Assembly (NCBI GenBank): GCA_900239685.1
Contig: OENT01000200.1
Span: 62,001 to 126,000 of the forward strand
Source of the DNA: Rotaria macrura
Lineage: Eukaryota; Rotifera; Eurotatoria; Philodinida; Philodinidae
Reading direction: 5' to 3'
DNA: 64,000 nucleotides
Shown here: in pieces, positions 49,976-63,645 of the stretch
Layout: every line of letters begins with the position of its first letter
How positions within the stretch are numbered: the first letter of the stretch is position 1
Notes under the pieces: generated by a model
Databases searched by the model: none
The model's input: only the letters and a program-made list of their open reading frames with translations
Told to the model about the DNA's origin: nothing
Position numbers and translations under genes: made by a program

Positions 49976-51150
49976 AATTGATAGAATCAAAATCTAAAAC
50001 CAATTTATTATTCAAGATTATCTGTATGAAGATTGCCATGACATTAGTTTAAATCCTATGGTGCATATAATATTTTATGAGGATAACTCTCTGAATCAGC
50101 AACATGAGATTTTGTTCATTTGATTTAGAATAAAATAATTGAAAAAATGCATCCCTACAACTCACTATGTGTTTTTTTCACATCAATATATGGAAAGTCA
50201 CCTTGAATTAAGTTATGAAATTCTATTCTCTTGTGAATAAAGTACAAGAACGAATGTCATCAAATCACATCAATCTTTTCTTCAAGTAATTCTAGGCTAG
50301 GTCATTATTTACTGATTCTATACAATCAAACAAAAAGGCAATGAGAAATATCATACAATAAATTTCTGCTCCTTCTAATATTAACTGATTTCGAGCAATA
50401 TACAAGTATAAAGTTAAAATTCAATGTTTACATTTCGCAAGTTTCTTTCGTGCCAGATTTAAAATACTCTGAGCTATAAACAATTAAGTTTCTCTTTATT
50501 AAATTCTTACTGCATAGCTACTGGAGAAACTCTCATTTAATAAAATGAGCGAAAGCAATACCGAAGTTTCCTGCTTTTTGTGAATTCAACATTCATAACA
50601 ACAAATATATTGTAGTCAATTAGAATGACTATGAAAATGAACTACAACAAAAAGATTTAAAAATCGAATGACGTAAACAAACTCAATATGGCAACTGTTA
50701 CATTTTACCTCGATTTTTGAGTGGCACGTCAATACGTATCGATTTTTTTTTATTCGTTGACTGCAATTCCTCGTTGAATCGAGTATTTCCATGCATGCAA
50801 TGTTTGCTTCTGAACTTTTTTCCTTTTTTTGTATTCGTCAAAACCAAATGACTAATACCAATAACTTGATTTTAATTTTACTTTTTTCTCTGTGAATGTT
50901 TAATTTTTTTCTGTTCATATCCGTACATCAGTTGGCCTAAAATTAAATTGACACTGATCAGTTTCTGACGTTGAGTATAGCGACACTATGCAATAGAGGA
51001 TCAAGTATTAGAGTTAAAAATGGCAATGTTCTTTTTTTACGTTTCCTTTTCAAAATAAAAGTTAACATATTTCATCTGAATGAAGTAAATCTAGTCAGGT
51101 TATTTTTACTAAATTTAAATTTCCCCATTTTCAAAACATGTGTTCTAGAT
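49976..51150. promoter_or_regulatory. Shared divergent promoter interval (inferred)
   Basis: The TXNDC15-like gene (minus) and the LRP-like receptor (plus) point away from each other across about 1.2 kb, so this interval should hold both promoters and any missing first exon of the TXNDC15-like gene. No TATA box or known site can be named with confidence in this AT-rich DNA. Confidence 0.4.
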
Positions 51151-54100
51151 ATGTCTTATGATTATTATGGAATTATCATAATATTATATCTTGTTATTGC
51201 AGCGACGAATTCATGTTGGAATACGACATTGAATAATATCACATACGGTCATATTGAAACTTTAAATTTTTATTCTGGAAAATCTCAAAAAAATAATATT
51301 TCATGTTCATGGTTGATTAATAATGACAAACAACATAATCAATCATACTATATTGTATCGTTACGTGTAATTAAACTAGAAAATGATCAAACATTATGGT
51401 CAAATCAGTTAGTATTAAAAACCGATAGACAACAATTTATACTTGATGATATTACTAAACGCACATTTTACATACCATCATCATCAGCACATTTAGATAT
51501 TTATTTTCAGTCGAAATTACAATCGACTAGTTTCAGAATTCATCGATTTTTGCTTGAATTTATTCATATAGATAATATGAGTAAGAACGATTATAATAAC
51601 AGTAACTATTTTCATTGTAAAAAAAGTGGTTTAATTATACCGAAACAATGGAAATGTAATTGTTTATATGAATGTTTATATGATGATTATAGTGATGAAG
51701 AAAATTGTCCATTATGTGCCATGGTTAAAACATCGAATAGTTTATTATGTCGCTCTAATGAAATTTGGTGCTTGCCGATGACAAATACAACCGATAGGAT
51801 CGATCCGAACGGTAATGATAATTATATTTCTAGCTAATTCAAGAAAAAAGAGAAAACTAAACATGTATTTGGAAATTTATATAGCATGATAGATAATGCC
51901 GTAGAGAAAACATTCGTTAAAAACTTTTTTAGATACTTAAGTGAATGAAATAGTGGGGGTCGACCATTATTCGATTGCATATTATGACTTTATGTCAACA
52001 TTAAAAGGTATCATGGCCTTCACTTCTTGATAATGAGTTGTCGAATTTTTAAGTGAATTTTACCTATGCGAACATTTGATAGTACCAAGCATGCCAGATG
52101 AAAAACCATTTCTTATAGAAAATCTTTAGTGGTTTTCGAGTGATAGAAAATTCTCGATTATCATAAGGGTAATCATTTCATTTTTTCCGTTACCGCTTCT
52201 ATTGAAGCAATAGTTATTTGCTACATGGGTTCCGATGAACTATAGATTGGTTTGTTGTATTAGGAACAAAAGTATCGTAATCTTTCTTTAGTTCGAAGCA
52301 AAAATGCTTTGCATCGACATTTGTATCGGTTTCCATTGTACACACATACTGAAATCAGAATGGATTCATAAATTTCTCCTATAATCAAATCACTCTTATT
52401 TATATATCTAAATTTCACGATAGGAAATGTAAGAGGCAATGAAAATTGAACAATTAACTTTGAATTATTGTAACATGAATGCAGGATAGTTCAAGTCATC
52501 CAAAAATTTTACTCTAAATTTATTAGTCCCTATGAAATAGATTTCGTAGCTAATAGTAGTAGACATGCATATATCGAATCAGCTGTTAACAAGTGAAGAC
52601 CTATGAAGTTTTGTGTAAAAAGAAACCTTTTCGGCTGATAAGTGGGCTGAAGTTTAGACATATATTTTATAATTACGTGCTAAAAGCTTCTAAGGACATT
52701 CGGAACTCATTGATGAAAGTTTCTTGACTATATCGCAAAGTAGTGCATGAATGATGTGGAGTATTCAAAGAAATTCATTTTTAACTGTTCGATTCGACGT
52801 AGTAAAAACATTTCTTGAGAATAGTTCATTTTGAATGTATCTGACGTTTTTTGTTTTGGTTGATGATTTTCGTGGCATTTTTAATTTGTAGTAGCTTATG
52901 CTTTATCATCGGCGTGAAAGGAATTTTTGTGCCCGTAATATAAATCACAAAACTGTTCAGGCAAGATGATTTAGTCGAATACGTGTTTTGTTATGTTTTA
53001 ATTTCAATGTTGTTTTTCTGTACATTTGCAGAAGCTTAGTCTATTATTAATAGCACTTATATTTAATTCTCAAAAACAAACATATGCATTCAGAGTTTAA
53101 TATCTTGCACCAATCCACCTCCCTGTGTAAAAGAAGATCCTCCAAAAAGTTTTAAACGATCGTCACAATAGAAAGTTCTGACTTTTTATCACGTTTATGT
53201 TTGCTGTTTCTTCATATGTCCATCACTGTCTGTAGAAAATATGATAATCTTTCTTTGAGTCAATATATACAAATGCGTTCTCTTGATCTCCTTTTTTTGT
53301 CTTGTGAACACGAATGAGAGAAGTCATAATCGTTTCCAACATGAATAAAGACAGTGTAGGCTCGTTTTAGCTTTCAATCTCTGAAACAATTGTTGAAAGT
53401 GATGATTCATCGTCATCCGATGATAGGTGATAACGAAATGACATCAGCGATTGATGAAGAAGAAAATGAGCTAGTTCAAAGAAGCAATAATCTTCCTTTG
53501 CTAAACAATTCAATCCTATTCAGACAACTTATCAGAAGATTTTCATAACTTTCTATTAATATAGACTCGAGATTTTACATATTAAGTTCTCAGTCATCTT
53601 CCCGGCTTGAAAAGAACAGGGTTTAGAAATATTTCTGCTTCGAAAGTACATCTAGTACAACATTCGAAATGTCAATGAATACTATGTTTCATCAAGTTAG
53701 TTAATCCTTAGGACCACTTGACATTTTCTTTTTACAAATATACATGTCAAATCTTTATAATCCGTTTGACTTTAGAAACTATTTTCCCATTGAGTTGACC
53801 ATGAATATCATTTGACAATATGATTTTAGATGATTAATTATTAGAATAAAGAAAAAGTATTCTACATTGATTGACAACTATTTTACGAAAAGAATTTTCA
53901 TCATTAAAAATCCTTGACTATTGCGAAGATCGTATCTATAATCAACAGACGAAGCTGATAATAGATCAAGTCTTAAAATGAATGATATATTGTTCAATTG
54001 TGAATTGCAATTCAAATTAGGTATCTTAAATATTTTCATATTTTGTGTACTAGTATTCAACATATCGTTTTAGTTTCGAAAGAAAAAACAAATTACAGAT

Positions 54101-57100
54101 ATCAGATAATTTCATTGTAAGAAACGACATTATTCATAACCGAAACTAAATTATATTCTAGTTTCAAATTGCAATAAATCAATACTATTATGTTCTTTTA
54201 AATTTATCAGTACTCTTAATAGATGTATAGTCAAAATAGTCAGTGTTTTTTTTTAATCAATTGCTGTCGTTTTGTTATTCATATGTAATGACAAAGCTAG
54301 TAATCATAATCATACAAAATTCATCTTCAATTATCTCTTGTTAATTAATTGGTCGATGAATCACTGGTTTGATGTTTTAGGTGTTTGCATTCCCAATGAA
54401 CAGAATTCTCAATGTATTTATTCATTACAATGTGAAACAATAATTTCGTATTATAAAGATCGTGGAGAAATTTTAATTCATCATTCAACTATTTCTAATC
54501 GTGAATCATTATGCTTTGTTCTCATTGCTAAAGAAAATCATAAAATAAAATTTATTATCAATGGATATAACTTTTTAATTCAACGTCCTGATGTAGAATT
54601 CGTTATTTACGATGGTAGTGAACAACAAAATCAAGTACTTTTCTCATCATCTGTGTTAACATTAAAAAAAACAGTACAAACCCAAGAAAATCATATAGCA
54701 ACAATTATAATTCGAAAACGTTCGTTGCAATCTATGGATACATTTTCTATCAATAGAGAAATTCCACAATATGACGTAAACGATATTTTATTCAATGTGA
54801 CATGGCTAACAAGTTTATGTCCATACAATGAAATTCTTTGTAGTGGCCATTATGAAACAAAATGTTACTCAACTAAACAACGATGCGATGGTTAGTTGAA
54901 TTGACAGACAAAGAATCTTATTAGCATGAGTCCATTACAGAGACAAACTAACAATCATATCTTAACTATCATTAATAATCTTGATTATAAAGCATAATTT
55001 TAGAATGTATTCATAAACATACTTTGCCAGTTCCTGTATAATAACGAGATGTTCTTTCTAATCTCTCGAAAAATATAATTATTAAGAGGAAGTTTTTTCT
55101 TCCCTCTTCGTAAGAAATCAAGACCATAGGAGTATCTGAAGATTTCTGTTTACATATAAACAATTATTCTCGAGTCTGTTTTGGATGTGAATGACTCTAG
55201 TTATACAAATCTTTCTGAGATTGCCACTTAGGCATTGAAGACATACTACAGAATTTAAGTTTCTACACAATTATTTATTTATTTCATATCTTGTTTTACG
55301 AATGCTTGAATTTTATTTTCCAAAGGTGTTTGGGATTGTATTAGTGGTGATGATGAATTAGGTTGTTTACCGGCATCATGTCCAACAACATTTGCATGCA
55401 ATGATCCATTGCGTTTGTCATCGGATCAACCAAGATGTTATACATGGTCGGAACGTTGTAATGGAAATGCATTTTGTATTAATCGTATTGACGAAAAGAA
55501 TTGTACCAATTGGTGGTGTAATTCAAATAATGGAACGTTTCTTTGTAAAAATTTCAATTGTATTTTTGAAACATGGGTTTGTGATGGTAAGTTTTATAGA
55601 ATTTCTTCAATTTCAAAGTCGTTATACAAACAAGTTTAGAATTTTGAAAAAAAGTATTAATTAAGTTTGTTCATGAATAAACATGTGAATATGAGTAGAA
55701 ATAGAGTAATGTAAAATTTGCATATAGAAAAAAAAACAGACTCTAGTTCAATTTATAGCTTCAGGTTATTTTCACATCAATTGGATCGAGTTTTTCCAAG
55801 AAAAATAATAGATATTTGAAAATGGTAGTATACAGGACTACGAAAACAATACAAGTCAACATTTGTTTTTGTTTTCATCTGATTTAAATTTTCAATTCAT
55901 CAATATGTATGATCAAATTCGGAAAAGTAAATCTCGGCGAAGTTTTGACTTTCAATGATGCATATATTATTCTATTGATCGTGAAATGATTAGATGTCAA
56001 CAGGAAAACACGAAACTTCCGACAACAGCTGATGTCTAAGTAATGCAGTGTGACGAATAAGTACTAACTGTACCGCTGAAGTACCGAGTCTTTCTTTACT
56101 CGCTCTTGGTAGATGTGCAATATTAAAAGAGAATAACATTATCCTCCTTGTTTCATCTATGGTACACTTCTCATGAAATATACAACCAATAAATGTCCAT
56201 ACTAATAGGCATCTATTTTATTTAATCTATTCTCATTCTAAAAATTTTTTATTCAAAGGAATTTGTTAGAATTTATTCGCTAATTCTCTTTTTGAATCGT
56301 TTAATACTCGTATTAGATTTCGTTTATTATCAGACGTTGAAATGTGAGGTAGGGAACGAGAATTTCTTCTTCTAATTCAATTTTGCAAGACACACGAAAT
56401 ACTTTTTCACATGTGTGTTATCGATCTCAAATTGTATTCATTTTTACTTGTTTTAACAATCAAACGATTTTATGAATGATCACGATAAGAAAAAACATCC
56501 AGATCGATACGAGTTAAAAAATACAAAACTTCTTGTATGAAACTGTGTAGTCATTGTTGGTTTTTTCACTTCTAGACTAGTCATACTATTGGATCCGTTT
56601 GAACAGACTCTAATCGACCTCCGAGTTTTTAAAATGAAGACGGCAGAGTAATAGGCTTCGATGAAATTATGCTCAGAAATCTCTGGCTCAAGATTATTTT
56701 TAGATTTTCATCTACGAAACAAAAACATATATTCGACATTTTGGTTTTATCACTCTAGGTACAAATGATTGTGGTGATAATTCCGATGAAATGAATTGTC
56801 CATTTCGTATTCCTCGCCGTATAATGGCCGCTGCTGTCATTGGTGCTACTATTTGTTCGACATTATTTATTATAGCACTTGGTTGTACATGTAAACTGTT
56901 AAATTTACGTAGAGCTGAACAACGAGCTTCATCACATTTATTAAATCCGCAACAATATATTCAGCGACGCCGAGAAGAACTTCAACAACAAGCAAATCCG
57001 CATGTTGAATCAACTAATAATGAAGATTCATCAAATGATACGCGACATATAGCACCGCCGTCATATAATCAAACCATGGGCTATTCAGATGATGACGAAG

Positions 57101-59494
57101 AACGTCATGCATTACTCGCTGAATATTTACGCTTAGCTGGTTTGGATAATTTTATTCCATTACCATTAATGAACTCTAGTGCACGAATGTCAAGACATCG
57201 TAATCGAAGACATAGAAGACATCGTCGACGTCATCATCAACATCATCATTATTACTATCGTCAAAGTCAAAATGAAGGTAGAGTAGCATGTGTACGATTA
57301 GACAGGTGCTTCTTATCGGGAACTTTTTTCATACTGATAGATTGTGTTTGATTCGAAACCGTTTACGTTCTAGCGATATCTACAAACTGTAGCTGAAAAA
57401 ATCGTTCTAACCTCGTAAAATCTATTATCGTACATAGTTCAAAAATGAAAGAATATCGTTAAGAAACATTATAGAATAGAAAAAATGAAGAAAGAAAATT
57501 TTCATTTCTTATTGATTGTACAGAACCACGTCTACAATACTAATTAAATCTCCTGTCAATATCTTTTATAAATATGTCGAGACTATTGTTGGTAAAATCG
57601 TGTAACTGAGATAAAATCCTATGAATCAACATCTTGTACGTGATCGTTGCAGGTAATAAGTTAATCATGAGATCTGACACTTTCAATAGTATTGTCTCTC
57701 CAAGAACATTTAAAACGATAGCGCTGAATTCCAATATTTCTGTGTCGATAATCAAACAGCACGACATTTTTTTTTAGAGTATTGACACGTTTATTTGATT
57801 ATCTAGATAGTATCGATCCAAAAGTCATGAATCACTTCGTTTACTGATGAGAAACATTTTCTTTTCACACTGTCTATGTTGAACAACATTAATTACATAT
57901 TACAATGACGACTTGTGCAATTCAACAAAGCATACACATGAATCTCTCAACACAGAAAGCAATATTCAAGCGTGATTCCATAGAAATTGGGATTAGTTTT
58001 CAAGTTCACTCCGAATCTTAATAATATTTTGTTTTTCTATATTATTTATAGAGGTTGGATCGAAATGAACGATATTATGAATGAAAAAAGAGATTCCATC
58101 TCGACCGTCAGAAGATATTACCGATTAAATTACATTTTGTTGTTCTTTTTTTTCTAAGTAAAAAACACTCAGATTCAGCCCCATCAGTATACCATACACA
58201 AAATTGAATTAAAGACAAAATTAACGTAGGGCTTTTGTCTATTCGTTAACTTCGAAATGTCTTTAAATGAATGACACGCATTTCCTGCAGAGAAACCTTC
58301 CGATTCATAACGAATTTCTTCATTAAGATGTCAAAGGTTTACACTGATGAAACATTTACAATTTTGATTCCATAGAATAATATATGTGATCTTTATGTTA
58401 CAATGAATAGACATTAATTTCCTTTTATTTAAAGTCACTAGGTCGCATTTTCCAACTGATCGTATGCATGCTATTCTATGAGATTCGAAAAAACTCACAC
58501 AAAGATTTATCATGTTACAATGACCTTTTGTATTTAAATTATAATCTAAAGTTTTGCACGTGAATAGTATTTGTGGTCGTTTGAGAAACTGTTTACTTAT
58601 TAGTTAGAGAAATTTCTAATATGATCGAAATTCAATTAAAACGAGTTGAATACCTAATGGCCTTAGTCAACATAAGCTAAAGAAAATTATTCAATACGAA
58701 GAAAAGTTGATTACATTCAAGTCTTCGAATAAAACTTGTAGAGTAACTTTGTTAACATTAGGAATGAATATTAATTTTAATCGAGGTAACATACATTTAA
58801 AAATCGATTTGTTCTATATCTTGATAGCAAGAACTATAATTCTTCATAGTTCAAGATTCTGTTCTTTTGGATGTTGTTTTTTCTCTCGATGATACCATGA
58901 ATTAAAATAAAATCATCTTGGTAACTTATAGAAACGTGATGAATACCAATGATTTGTAAAATTCGACTGAACTATCTCAACAATATCAATTTTATTGATA
59001 TCAAATATTTCTTTGTATTTAGATACTCTCGCTCCTTTGATTGAATCGAATGTAATACATTCAAATCCAAGATATTCGTCTACAAATCGCCTTGATCGTT
59101 TTCGTTCACGACTTCGCTCCCTGTTTACAACAAATCTTTCCATAAATAATAATCGTATTGCGCCGAATGATATTGACGTATATGAGAGTCGTACATCATT
59201 ACCATCCATAGCACTTTCGAATCGATCTCCTATGGAATCACAAGAACATCCACCAGCTTATACCGACGATCCATTAATAACCATTCATCATGAAAATAAT
59301 ATACAAGCATCCACAACTATCCCATCAACGACATCATCAACATTATTTCGACTTCATAAACGGCAAATATCATTGAATGCATTATGTGACATAACTGATC
59401 AACCATCATCATCATCATCACCATCTGTACCTAGAACTACGATGCAAGACGATGAACAAGCTAGTAGTGATGATGATAAAATTCTAATGCCTTG

Positions 59495-59495
<1 letters not shown>
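51151..59495 (+). CDS. CUB/LDLa receptor of the LRP3/LRP10/LRP12 group
   Basis: Five exons, 51151-51811, 54381-54890, 55326-55586, 56759-57277 and 59023-59495, all joined in phase 1, give 807 residues. A signal peptide (IIIILYLVIAATNS) is followed by a CUB-like domain, an LDLa-type repeat (C..DDYSDEENC), a second CUB-like domain starting in exon 2, and further LDLa repeats. The last repeat ends CGDNSDEMNC just before the membrane. The helix from about residue 499 (AAAVIGATICSTLFIIALGCTCKL) matches the LRP3/10/12 type closely. The tail of about 280 residues carries PPSY (about 577) and PPAY (about 727), both able to bind WW domains such as those of NEDD4 ligases, plus a His/Arg-rich run coded at 57180-57265. 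It is probably an endocytic or signalling receptor at the cell surface. Orthology to one vertebrate member is not claimed. Confidence 0.88.
51812..54380. other. Large first intron of the LRP-like gene
   Basis: It runs 2.57 kb from donor gtaatg to acceptor gttttag. No nested gene is seen; the frame at 53878-54063 (minus) has no motif. The smaller introns 55587-56758 and 57278-59022 are likewise empty as far as I can see. Confidence 0.6.
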
Positions 59496-59525
<30 letters not shown>

Positions 59526-62500
59526 GATTAATTGTACATATACAATTTTCTTTTTCTACTAATTTGATCTGATGTTGTCATAAGAGAAGAGAAATCTCTA
59601 TTCCATTTGTCCGTGTATGTGGGTGTGGATAGATGTACTACAGTGATGTTTTCTTGTCTCTGTTTGTTCAGTGGTACCTATTGATATACAGTGCTTCTTG
59701 TATTTTTCTACATATTCACAAAAAAAAAGAAATTGTCTACATAATCCCTTTTTCGATCTTACCATTAACAAATAAAGAAGAAATAAAAAACAAATAATCG
59801 ATTTCAATGAATGAAAACTTCGGAATGGTGTTCAATAGAAAAACAATAGATTCTTTTTCCATTCAGAAACACTGTCTCAATTATGATTTTAAACATGATT
59901 ATTATCACAGTAGGTTTTCAATTGAAATAATCATATTATGGAATACAATCAAAGAAAATCATATTAGACATCCGAATGATTTATCTGATCAGACAAACGC
60001 ATGTAACGAAACAAAATAGAAACAACAATCCTATCTGAGTATACATATACATCTATATTCCAGAAAAAAATAACTGATCGAAAATTGTGAATATATGCAA
60101 ACGATAGTTTTCTATAATATTGCAACAAAACGTAGTACAAGCCTTTGAAATGAGATTTACTCCAGTATTAGTTTGATCATTGGTTAAATATTTGATTTAA
60201 GCTCATCTTATGACATTCGTTTAGAAAAATAAAAATTACTGTTGGCTTTTTTTTGCGATTGATTCAATGTTTATAGAAATGCAAAATCTTTTTAATTAAT
60301 TAGATATAATCATTCTGTTCTAAATAACACAAGTAATTTTCAGTTACTAAGATACATTTTTTATAGATTTTGAATTATTTGTTAGTAAAACAGATTCAGA
60401 ATTTATACTAAATGGAATGAAGATTGTCAGAAAACCGTTTTTCTTTTGATGAGCTGAAAATTTCGCCGATATCGAAAGACTTGTCTGAATATTAAAAGGA
60501 TTGTTTCTTCCTATTGATTTTGTTTATCAAAATGGAAAATTTTAGTTTTAGTGGTATCAACAATAATTAGATCTTTTTTGTCGATTGCTACATCTCCCAA
60601 ATACTGTGACCCTTCCATTTGTCGAGTCGTCTTACTGATTCTAAAACCGTAACGAAAATTCAACCTAATTGAAAAATATCAGGCACTCAGGATTCTCCTA
60701 ATAATTATATCAAAAGATTCACCAGTCATGAACTATTCATATTTAAATCTATTTATATTTTAGAATACTTAAAGAAGATGTGACCGTAATTCAAATAAAT
60801 ACGTAAAATTCAAAATAATGATATTTGTCCTTCAAGAGCATAGTTTTAGATAAACTACGTCAGATTGCGTCGTTGTATACAAACTTTTATGCAAATAATA
60901 ACGCGAAACACAGCCTATTTTAGCACAGGTAAATTTTCGATGCATGTTAACGAGTACTCAAACACCTGTATACCAAATGATGTGTATTTAACTATTCAGA
61001 ACATTTTATCGTATTGCAAGTTACTTGTAAGAAGAAATGAGAACAATTACGTTTCGTTATTTAGAAACTCTGTCTATTTATTTTACGATAAAGTCTAGAA
61101 TAAAGTTAAAATGATTATATCTGTTAAAGATATATACATCAATCAAATCAATGACTTTTCGTTTGGATAAAAACGATGAGCATGAAAAAGTTCAGCACGA
61201 AAGGAATACTATGGAGAATTGGAGTATCACAATGTCGTTACAAAGATATATGCGTGAATGGTAGAAGTTATCGAGTCCAAATAAGATTGATCTATTGAAA
61301 TTTGGGGTATCTATCTGGTCGAGAAAATGCTTTCGAATCGAACAACTGACTACTGTTGGATTCGAACGTGATTGACTAGTCTTTTATCGAAAAACCCGAT
61401 AGAATCTGAGAAATTTTTCTGGACTCACTGCACTAAATTTTCAAGTTAGGACCCGGTCGATTTTTCGGTAGAGCTAGATGAACTCTAGGGAGTGAATGTG
61501 AGTTCTGCATATGATCAAGCATGTGTTGTGGGTAGTAAAAAAGGAGAGATGACGGTCACCAACTATATTTTTGGTCTTGTTCATGGTGGAGCAAGTGCGG
61601 CGAGCATTAAATTCTACATGTCAACATAAAAACAAGAATCGCACCTGCATACAACTCTATATCAAAACTTACATCTACGTCCTCAAGTTTATTTTCCCGA
61701 ACTCCACGTTCCGTCCCTTAATATTCAATTATCCACGGCTATCCAATCAATGACATAACTGAAACATAACGTTGCATGCATTATGTGTGGTCTCGTTTAG
61801 CTGACCAATCATCATTATCAGCATGTATATCTAAAGCTATAATGAAGGCAGAAGAAAAGCCAGTAGTGATGAAAACAAAATTTCAATATCTAGATATATA
61901 TTAAATTATTTCTTTGTTTCAAAAGATTTGTTTTGCTGTTCTTAAAGTTAACAAAGAGAATAGGGGAAAATTTGGTTGTGTAATTAGATTCTCTGTTGGA
62001 AATTCGTTGATATTCATAAAGGAATCTATGATGTGATTTTTTTTCTCCCATAACATAAAAGGAAAAAATAGCGTTAATTCACAGATATACAAATCAACTA
62101 GATTAGTCCAGCTGTGGTGATTCCAACGGGCTTAAATCGTATGTGCATAATATTAGTAATAGGATGCGGAATGTGTAGCTAAACTTGATCAAGAAACAAT
62201 CATAATCATTTTAAATAAAAGAAAAAGAAAAACCACAATATCTTTGATAATTATTAATAAATGGGCGAAATAGAAGACAATATGAACATTTCTTTCTTTT
62301 TTCTTTCTGAAGAAGTCGACATAGACGAAACATAAATGGTAAACAAGATTGACTTACAATGCATACATCTTTTTGCTTCAATCATCGATTGAGCGATTCG
62401 TAACACTAAGTGTATTCTCAAGCACTAGTAATCGATAATTACATTTTATTATTGCTTGAGAGTATTCCTTATTATTTTACGACAAGATTCATCCATTCAA

Positions 62501-62795
62501 TTACATGACTATTGTTTTAAAACGATTTTGTCTGTGTTATTTTTTTTTATGTCTTTATTCGAAAAGTAACGACATCTTTCTCTATTCATGAGAAAAAAAC
62601 TTTCAGTTGGTTAAATAAAGTTGCATTATGCGTCTACTTTCGATTGATTAATGGCGTGTTCCCATTTATTAAAACGAGTAAAAGAAAGAGAAGAAAAAAA
62701 ATATAAACTTGATCCATTGGTATATCATTCGTACAATTTGAGCGGAACAAAGTGTAACACATTTCGTATAATATAAAAGAGTCAAAAAGCGAATC
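59496..62795. other. Intergenic between LRP-like receptor and MFSD5-like gene
   Basis: It begins with a (TA)n microsatellite at about 59502-59525, right after the receptor stop codon. Apart from the decayed receptor tail copy at about 61610-61910 I see no gene. Frames at 59807-60019, 60865-61098 and 61571-61753 show no domain. Confidence 0.55.
61610..61910 (+). pseudogene. Decayed copy of the LRP-like receptor's last exon
   Basis: Short words align in order with the receptor's final exon: aacaagaatcgcacctgcatac with the stretch coding EHPPAY (near 59240), tgcattatgtg (59378), gctgaccaatcatcat with ctgatcaaccatcat (59396), and gccagtagtgatga..aaaattt..aatat with the last codons and stop (59460-59495). 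A TA-rich tract follows in both. Frame and stops are lost, so it is not coding. Similarity weakens upstream, so the left limit is approximate. Confidence 0.5.
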
Positions 62796-63645
62796 ATGGA
62801 CATGTTCGTTCTTTCTTTGGGAGTTTTGATAGTCGCATGTATTATTACACATTTATACACACGACAAGTTCAACATCAATCCAAGGATCCTAACTATAGA
62901 AATTTTCAACAAACTTATCTGATCGTTTATCTTCTAGCCGTAGGTAAAAATCTTGTAGACACAAAAAAAGAAGGAATAATTTCTATTCTAAATCTATTGT
63001 TGTTTATTTCGTAGCTGGTGATTGGCTTCAAGGTCCTCATGTTTATGCTCTATATGAAAGTTATGGAATAAAAAAGCATGAGATTGAAATACTTTTCATT
63101 GCTGGTTTTGGTTCATCAATGATATTTGGTACGATTGTTGCTTCAATGGCCGATAAATAGTAATATTAATATTGATGTAGTTGTTTGAATATGGTGAATT
63201 TGCTTCTTCTTTTTGAAACAAAATCTCTAGTGGAAGGCGAAACTCATGTATAATGTATGGTATTCTTTATGGATTATCATGTGCAACGAAGGTTAATTAT
63301 CTGTCAATAATATATATATTCTAAATGGAATGTTATTTTTCATCATAGCATTCTTCAAATTTCAATGTTTTATTTGTTGGACGATTACTTGCTGGCATGG
63401 CAACTTCAGTTTTATTTAGTGCATTTGAATCATGGTTGGTTAATGAGCACCGTCGAGTAAATATATTATTTATAAAAGAAAAAGTAATCCCACGAACGTA
63501 ATCTTGTTTATTATTTTTCTTTATAGAGAAATTTCGAACCAGATACATTAGGTCATATATTTGCAAATGCTTATTTCGGCAATTCCGTTGTAGCTATTCT
63601 ATCAGGAATAGTCGCACAATATATGGCAATCCATTTTGGATATGT
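62796..63645 (+). CDS. MFSD5: MFSD5-like molybdate-anion transporter (5' part)
   Basis: Exons 62796-62943, 63015-63159, 63231-63291, 63349-63456 and 63527-63645 join with consistent phases to about 193 residues, and the last donor (gtaaga, phase 2) leads beyond the window. The start at 62796 opens a membrane helix (MFVLSLGVLIVACIITHLY). Family segments include GDWLQGPHVYALYESYG, MADKYGRR (the MFS loop between helices 2 and 3), GRLLAGMATSVLFSAFESW and NEHRRRNFEPDTLG. MFSD5 proteins are major facilitator superfamily carriers that import molybdate in algae and animals. The C-terminal half lies outside the sequence. A possible acceptor at 63958 gives an early stop and no family match, so it was not used. 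Confidence 0.88.

Noticed and set aside
57540-57767. 75-residue minus-strand frame in an intron of the receptor gene
   Set aside because: No domain recognised and no supporting start or splice context.
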